Shown here: positions 34,129-37,856 of the stretch, in pieces
Layout: every line of letters starts with the position of its first letter
Numbering within the stretch: the stretch's first letter is position 1
Assembly (NCBI GenBank): GCA_018267875.1
Contig: JAFDXP010000073.1
Location: forward strand, 1 to 37,856
From: Bacteroidota bacterium
GTDB taxonomy: Bacteria > Bacteroidota > Bacteroidia > Chitinophagales > Chitinophagaceae
Direction of reading: 5' to 3'
DNA: 37,856 nt
Notes under the pieces: model-generated
Databases searched by the model: none
What the model saw: the letters and a program-made list of their open reading frames with translations, nothing else
What the model was told of the DNA's origin: nothing
Position numbers and translations under genes: made by a program

Positions 34129-34683
34129 ATGAAACACAGTCGCGAATTTGAAATTGCTTGGCAAGGAATGAAACCCGGCTTGCACTCATTTCAATATGAA
34201 ATTGACGACCGGTTTATGCACGAACATGGAGAGCCTGAAGGTGACGTTTCAGACCTAAAGGCAGTGGTAAAGGTGACGTTCGACAAGCAAACTAATTTCT
34301 TTATGCTGCATTTCGATGTAGGGGGAAGTGTTGAGGTTGCTTGTGATCGCTGTGGCGACTTATTTAGAATGCAACTGTGGGATGAATTTGATTTGTTGAT
34401 TAAACTGACAGGAGAAGATACTACTGACTTGGAAGATGAAAGTGATGTCGTGTTTATACCTCGAAGCGAAACCGTGATAGATATTGGCAACTGGATTTAT
34501 GAATTTGTAATGCTGAGTATTCCATTGCAATTAGTACATCCGAACAATGCAGAAGGAAACCTTGAATGCAATCCGCAAGCTCTTAAATTGCTACACCAAT
34601 TGGAGCCGGAACCGGAAGATCAGCCGGCAAAAGATATCTGGAAAGGGCTAAAAGACCTTTCCCACAAAACAAAAAGAAAATAA
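34129..34683 (+). CDS. yceD: DUF177 (YceD) family protein
   Basis: 184 residues starting at ATG 34129 (MKHSREFEIAWQGMK); an in-frame TTG five codons upstream is less likely. The family's central CxxC is visible in VEVACDRCGDLFRM, followed by acidic strands and a Lys-rich end (KDLSHKTKRK). YceD accompanies rpmF in most bacteria and has been linked to 23S rRNA maturation. Here it precedes rpmF and plsX in the classic order. It has a consensus promoter and a long leader. Confidence 0.88.
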   Translation: MKHSREFEIAWQGMKPGLHSFQYEIDDRFMHEHGEPEGDVSDLKAVVKVTFDKQTNFFMLHFDVGGSVEVACDRCGDLFRMQLWDEFDLLIKLTGEDTTDLEDESDVVFIPRSETVIDIGNWIYEFVMLSIPLQLVHPNNAEGNLECNPQALKLLHQLEPEPEDQPAKDIWKGLKDLSHKTKRK

Positions 34684-34702
34684 ACAAAGAATACAAGGTT
34701 TG

Positions 34703-34710
34703 TACCTTTG
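34703..34710 (+). promoter_or_regulatory. Internal -7 element before rpmF
   Basis: TACCTTTG, 44 bases before the rpmF ATG, lies in a partial inverted repeat (AAGGT-TTGT-ACCTT). It may give rpmF-plsX a second promoter. No -33 box. Confidence 0.45.
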
Positions 34711-34754
34711 TGGTTAAATTAATAGCATTAAACAACAATTATAAACATTAAACA

Positions 34755-34967
34755 ATGCCTAATCCAAAACGACGCCATTCTCAGCAACGCGGAGCAAAAC
34801 GCCGCACACACTATAAAGCAGTTGCTGCCACTTGGAGCGTTGACGCTGTAACAGGAGAAAGCCATTTGCGTCATCGTGCTCATTGGGTAGAAGGAAAACT
34901 TTACTATCGCGGCCGCGTGGTAGTGGACAAGAATCCGGCTACACCAGAAGGTGAACAAATTAATTAA
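34755..34967 (+). CDS. rpmF: Ribosomal protein bL32
   Basis: A 70-residue protein of the large ribosomal subunit. The bL32 signature is clear: [20 protein letters not shown], followed by an intact basic domain. The zinc-binding cysteines found in some bL32 proteins are absent, so this is the Cys-free form. It lies between yceD and plsX, linking translation capacity with phospholipid synthesis in one operon. Confidence 0.97.
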   Translation: MPNPKRRHSQQRGAKRRTHYKAVAATWSVDAVTGESHLRHRAHWVEGKLYYRGRVVVDKNPATPEGEQIN

Positions 34968-34996
34968 TTTCCAAGGGGTCTATACAACATAGCTGA

Positions 34997-35956
34997 ATGA
35001 CGATAGGGCTTGACATCATGGGCGGTGATTTTGCACCTGCCGAAGCCATTTTAGGGGCGCAACATTTTTTTGAACAAGAGACTGCTAACAGTCAAGTAAA
35101 ATTATTGTTGATTGGCAATGCCGATGCTGCCGAGCCTTATTTGCCATTGCTTGAAAAGTATAAAGATCGTTATCGCTTATTACCTACTACTGAAGTAATA
35201 GGTATGCACGAACATCCTACCAAAGCTCTAAGAGAAAAAACAAACTCCAGTATTGCAGTTGGTTTTGGACTATTGGCACAAGGTAAGGCTGATGCTTTTA
35301 TTAGTGCGGGTAATACCGGAGCTATGATGGTTGGATCCATGTATTCGGTAAAAACAATTGAAGGGCTGTTACGTCCTACCATCATTTCACCCATACCACG
35401 AACTGATGGTAAGTATAACCTTTTGTTGGATGCCGGTGCCAATGCAGATTGTAAACCTGAGCATTTAGTGCAATTTGCACAATTAGGCTCCCTTTATGTA
35501 AATCGAGTTTGGGGTATTGAAAATCCACGTGTCGGATTACTTAACTTAGGCGAAGAAGAAGGTAAAGGAAATTTATTAGCTCAAGCTACCTATCCACTTC
35601 TTAAAACGCAACAAGGTATCAACTTTATTGGCAACATAGAAGGGCGTGATATGTTTCTTGACAAAGCAGAAGTTATTGTTTGCGAAGGGTTCACCGGAAA
35701 TGTGGCACTTAAAATGGCAGAATCTATTTACCATATTTTCACTGAACGTGGTGTGAAAGATGATTTTCTGAATCATTTCAACTTTGAAATTTACGGCGGT
35801 ACACCTATTCTTGGAATCAACAGCCCAGTAATTATTGGTCATGGCATTTCTCGTGCAACTGCATTTATGAACATGATCAAGGTTGCTGCAAAAATTATTG
35901 ATACCGATTTAACATCGTTTATCAAAAACTTGTTTGCTCAACAGCCTGCTGAATAG
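34997..35956 (+). CDS. plsX: Phosphate acyltransferase PlsX
   Basis: Converts acyl-ACP and phosphate to acyl-phosphate, the first step of the PlsX/PlsY route to membrane phospholipids, in the cytoplasm. The 319-residue length is normal. Signatures: GLDIMGGDFAP (4-14), ALREKTNSSIAVG, AFISAGNTGAMMVGS and the C-terminal GGTPILGINSPVIIGHG. It starts 29 bases after rpmF and is the last gene of the yceD-rpmF-plsX operon. Confidence 0.97.
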   Translation: MTIGLDIMGGDFAPAEAILGAQHFFEQETANSQVKLLLIGNADAAEPYLPLLEKYKDRYRLLPTTEVIGMHEHPTKALREKTNSSIAVGFGLLAQGKADAFISAGNTGAMMVGSMYSVKTIEGLLRPTIISPIPRTDGKYNLLLDAGANADCKPEHLVQFAQLGSLYVNRVWGIENPRVGLLNLGEEEGKGNLLAQATYPLLKTQQGINFIGNIEGRDMFLDKAEVIVCEGFTGNVALKMAESIYHIFTERGVKDDFLNHFNFEIYGGTPILGINSPVIIGHGISRATAFMNMIKVAAKIIDTDLTSFIKNLFAQQPAE

Positions 35957-36050
35957 CCTCAACAATATCTTTTTTTACCGTAAGTTTTTTGCAACAAGCG
36001 TTTCACTAATTTAGTGTCATTAAAGATTTTGCATTAACAATTCGATATAA

Positions 36051-36704
36051 TTGGATAAGGTCAACATATACTGTATCAGCGGTTTGGGTGCTGACGAACG
36101 AATTTTTAGGAAGTTAGATATACCGAATGTTCAACTCGTTCATCTCCCTTGGCTCCCGTTTGATGTGCATGACGATTTACCCTGCTATGCTCAAAAAATG
36201 TCTTCTCTATTACCCGAAAAAAATCCAATTATTTTGGGGCTTTCCTTTGGAGGAATGTTGGCAACAGAAATTGCTTTGCAACAAAATGTAAAACATGTCT
36301 TTTTAGTATCGAGCGCAAAAGGCAAACAAGAATTGCCTGAAATGAGCCGATTGTTGAGCTATATGATCAACCACAAATTGGTACCATTCAAACTATTTTC
36401 AAGCCCTAATCAGATTTTATACAATCGCTTTGGTGTCAACTCTGATGATGACAAACATTTGCTCAATGACATCATGAAGGACACAGATACCCACTTTCTT
36501 GGATGGGCATTTCGTGCTATCATTAACTGGAGAAATACAACTATTCCCTCCAATGTTACACATATTCATGGCACCGCAGATCGCATTTTGCCACCCGAAT
36601 CTATTACCGCTAATTTTTGGCTGAACGAGGGTTCGCACATGATGGTTTACAACCGCGCTAAAGAAGTAAGTGCATTGATTGCACAAACCATATCTCATTT
36701 ATGA
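36051..36704 (+). CDS. Alpha/beta hydrolase
   Basis: A 217-residue alpha/beta hydrolase. Nucleophile elbow GLSFGG (Ser65), acid in HGTADRILPP and His in EGSHMMVY form a complete triad. The substrate is unknown. The start is a TTG at 36051: a TAA stop lies immediately upstream in frame and no ATG is available near the first beta strand (VNIYCISGLG). Its TGA overlaps the ATG of the following ogt gene, so the two are coupled. Confidence 0.88.
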   Translation: MDKVNIYCISGLGADERIFRKLDIPNVQLVHLPWLPFDVHDDLPCYAQKMSSLLPEKNPIILGLSFGGMLATEIALQQNVKHVFLVSSAKGKQELPEMSRLLSYMINHKLVPFKLFSSPNQILYNRFGVNSDDDKHLLNDIMKDTDTHFLGWAFRAIINWRNTTIPSNVTHIHGTADRILPPESITANFWLNEGSHMMVYNRAKEVSALIAQTISHL

Positions 36705-37222
36705 TAGCAGCACAAACTTTGGAAACTCCTTTTGGGACAATGTTTACAGCTGCAACAAATGAAGGTATTTGTATGCTTGTTTTTAATTCCCTTCCGGCTT
36801 TTTCAATTGCACAAAAGCGGTTTAATCAAGAAGTCGTTTGGAGTCAACATGTATTTTTTGATTCACTCAACAATCAATTATTAGCATACTTTTCCGGCAA
36901 AAGAAAATTTTTTGATGTGCCAATACATTTAGTTGGTACACCCTTTCAAATAGGGGTATGGAAAGCTTTGCAAAATATACCTTACGGAAAGACAATTTCC
37001 TATCAAGAAATGGCAATGCAAATCAAGGGGCAAAATTTAACTCGAGCAGTAGCCCGTGCAAACAGTCAAAACCCGCTCCTGATCCTTATTCCGTGTCATC
37101 GAGTAATTGGATTAGATGGATCTTTGTCCGGTTATAGCGGTGGCATTGAAACCAAAAAAAAGTTGCTATTGTTGGAAAAAGAATTTGCAGATCAGGAGCA
37201 GCAAAACGGGTTGCTCTTTTAA
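36701..37222 (+). CDS. ogt: Methylated-DNA-protein cysteine methyltransferase
   Basis: Repairs O6-alkylguanine and O4-alkylthymine by moving the alkyl group to its own cysteine in a suicide reaction. The acceptor site LILIPCHRVIG (Cys132) and the DNA-binding helix TRAVARANSQNP are intact, as is YGKTISYQEMA. At 173 residues it is a normal Ogt/MGMT without an Ada domain. It overlaps the upstream hydrolase stop by four bases (ATGA). It is the last protein gene before rnpB. Confidence 0.95.
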   Translation: MIAAQTLETPFGTMFTAATNEGICMLVFNSLPAFSIAQKRFNQEVVWSQHVFFDSLNNQLLAYFSGKRKFFDVPIHLVGTPFQIGVWKALQNIPYGKTISYQEMAMQIKGQNLTRAVARANSQNPLLILIPCHRVIGLDGSLSGYSGGIETKKKLLLLEKEFADQEQQNGLLF

Positions 37223-37264
37223 ATAAAAGTAAAATTGTTAAAACAAGGTTTAAAAATTAGTAGG

Positions 37265-37297
37265 CTTGCTTGTTAGCCAATAATTGATTTAATTTTG
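37265..37297 (+). promoter_or_regulatory. Promoter of rnpB
   Basis: CTTG (37265-37268), 21-base spacer and TAATTTTG (37290-37297), predicting a start near 37301, which coincides with the 5' strand of the RNase P RNA P1 helix. Confidence 0.7.
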
Positions 37298-37300
37298 TAT

Positions 37301-37687
37301 GGACTACAAGAGTTGGGCTATCGCCGTGTTTAAAAAATAACAAGGAGGAAAGTCCGGACAGCAAAGAGCAGCGCACCACCTAACGGGTGGGGGACGTGAA
37401 AACGTTCACAGAGAGTGCCACAGAAAATAACCGCCTACATTTTATTGGAGGTAAGGGTGAAAATGTAGAGTAAGAGACTACACAGCCGGCTGGTAACAGA
37501 AGGATGGGGGTAAACCTTGCGCGCTGAAATGCCAAATAGGCAATCGCTCCGAAAGGATAAGGACGGCTCGTTCGATGATTGTGGGTTGGCAGATAGAACC
37601 GCTCAGCAATGGACGGTATAGATAAATGATAGCCACCCGAAGACCATTTCGGGATACAGAATCCGGCTTATAGACTTGTGTAGTTGT
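37301..37687 (+). ncRNA. rnpB: RNase P RNA (catalytic subunit)
   Basis: About 385 bases with the conserved bacterial RNase P RNA core: GAGGAAAGTCCGGAC near the 5' end, CAGAAAATAACCGCC, GGTAAGGGTGAAAATG, GGCTGGTAACAGAAGG, GCCAAATAGG and the 3' segment ACAGAATCCGGCTTATAGAC. The ends pair to form P1 (ACTACA at 37303-37308 with TGTAGT at 37679-37684). The RNA cleaves the 5' leader from pre-tRNAs. It has its own promoter and a strong terminator. Confidence 0.96.
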
Positions 37688-37703
37688 TTTGGTTAAATGA
37701 TGC

Positions 37704-37736
37704 AAGCGTTCGGTATCGTCCCGAGCGCTTACTTTT
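37704..37736 (+). terminator. Intrinsic terminator of rnpB
   Basis: A 10-bp stem (37704-37713 with 37721-37730, one T-G pair), loop TATCGTC, then ACTTTT. The group II intron begins at the next base. Confidence 0.85.
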
Positions 37737-37856
37737 GTGTGTCAGGCATGTTCTTTATCTATAGGGTGCAAGTCCCGAACGAGAGTTGCAGTACTTATCG
37801 TTAGCCAAGGGCAAGGGTGTTTACCGTGAGGTAAAATCTGAAGGCAGCAGGCGGCA
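37737..37856 (+). mobile_element. Group II intron, 5' end only (class C-like)
   Basis: The sequence starts with GTGTGTCAGGCATG, the 5' end of a bacterial group II intron, followed by AGGGTGCAAGTCCCGAAC, GTTAGCC, GCAAGGGTGT and AATCTGAAGGCAGC, all in the order and spacing of domain I of class C introns such as that of Oceanobacillus iheyensis (recalled, not searched). It sits directly after the rnpB terminator, the preferred target of class C introns. The intron runs past the window end, so the reverse transcriptase and domains V/VI are not visible. Confidence 0.85.

Noticed and set aside
37478..37705. Open frame of 75 codons on the minus strand
   Set aside because: It lies within the RNase P RNA gene, antisense to conserved structural segments.

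Overview
The window is about 37.9 kb of low-GC DNA from a member of the Bacteroidota, probably a Chitinophagales-like lineage (phylum confident, order tentative). Three things point there. At least fifteen genes have a -7 element of the form TAnnTTTG, the housekeeping promoter of this phylum. One secreted protease ends in a type IX secretion sorting domain. The gene families also fit: ECF sigma factors paired with one-helix partner proteins, DarA/DarB-like enzymes, DUF2252 and FUSC proteins. Gene density is high and no prophage, CRISPR array or IS transposase is visible.

Layout. 1-198: a GC-rich fragment and an initiator tRNA that looks like a hybrid of two organisms. 331-1275: fmt, whose product formylates that tRNA once charged. 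1381-2972: ECF sigma factor, one-helix protein with a duplicated motif, and a Spy/CpxP-like secreted protein. 2979-9257 (minus): FUSC membrane protein, TlpA-like thiol oxidoreductase and a large usher-like beta-barrel protein. 9537-10307: two small, highly charged secreted proteins. 10355-14799 (minus): an outer-membrane barrel translationally coupled to a three-domain polysaccharide machine (GH18, NodB deacetylase, family 2 glycosyltransferase). 14971-19046: DUF2252, a short M1 aminopeptidase, a lipoprotein and ndk. 19144-22067: PAS-LuxR regulator divergent from an MsbA-like ABC exporter, with a candidate small RNA between them. 22612-23537: second ECF sigma/partner pair. 23605-26265: tRNA-Leu(GAG), an orphan histidine kinase, a small membrane protein and a family 2 glycosyltransferase. 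26283-28346 (minus): DarB-DarA pair. 28542-31445: M36-type secreted protease with a G9 tract in its coding sequence. 31628-32880: Cys-rich lipoprotein and a MauE-thioredoxin fusion. 33067-37222: DUF58, then yceD-rpmF-plsX, an alpha/beta hydrolase and ogt. 37301-37856: RNase P RNA, its terminator, and the 5' end of a group II intron sitting immediately after that terminator.

Most of the content is housekeeping (fmt, ndk, rpmF, plsX, ogt, rnpB) or envelope biology. The most interesting parts are the GH18-deacetylase-glycosyltransferase fusion with its barrel partner, the stand-alone DarAB pair, the self-contained MauE-thioredoxin disulfide module, the G-tract protease, the candidate small RNA and the terminator-targeted intron. 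Both window ends carry sequences that commonly break assemblies (a conserved tRNA and a group II intron), so the window may be one whole contig, with foreign sequence at its left edge.
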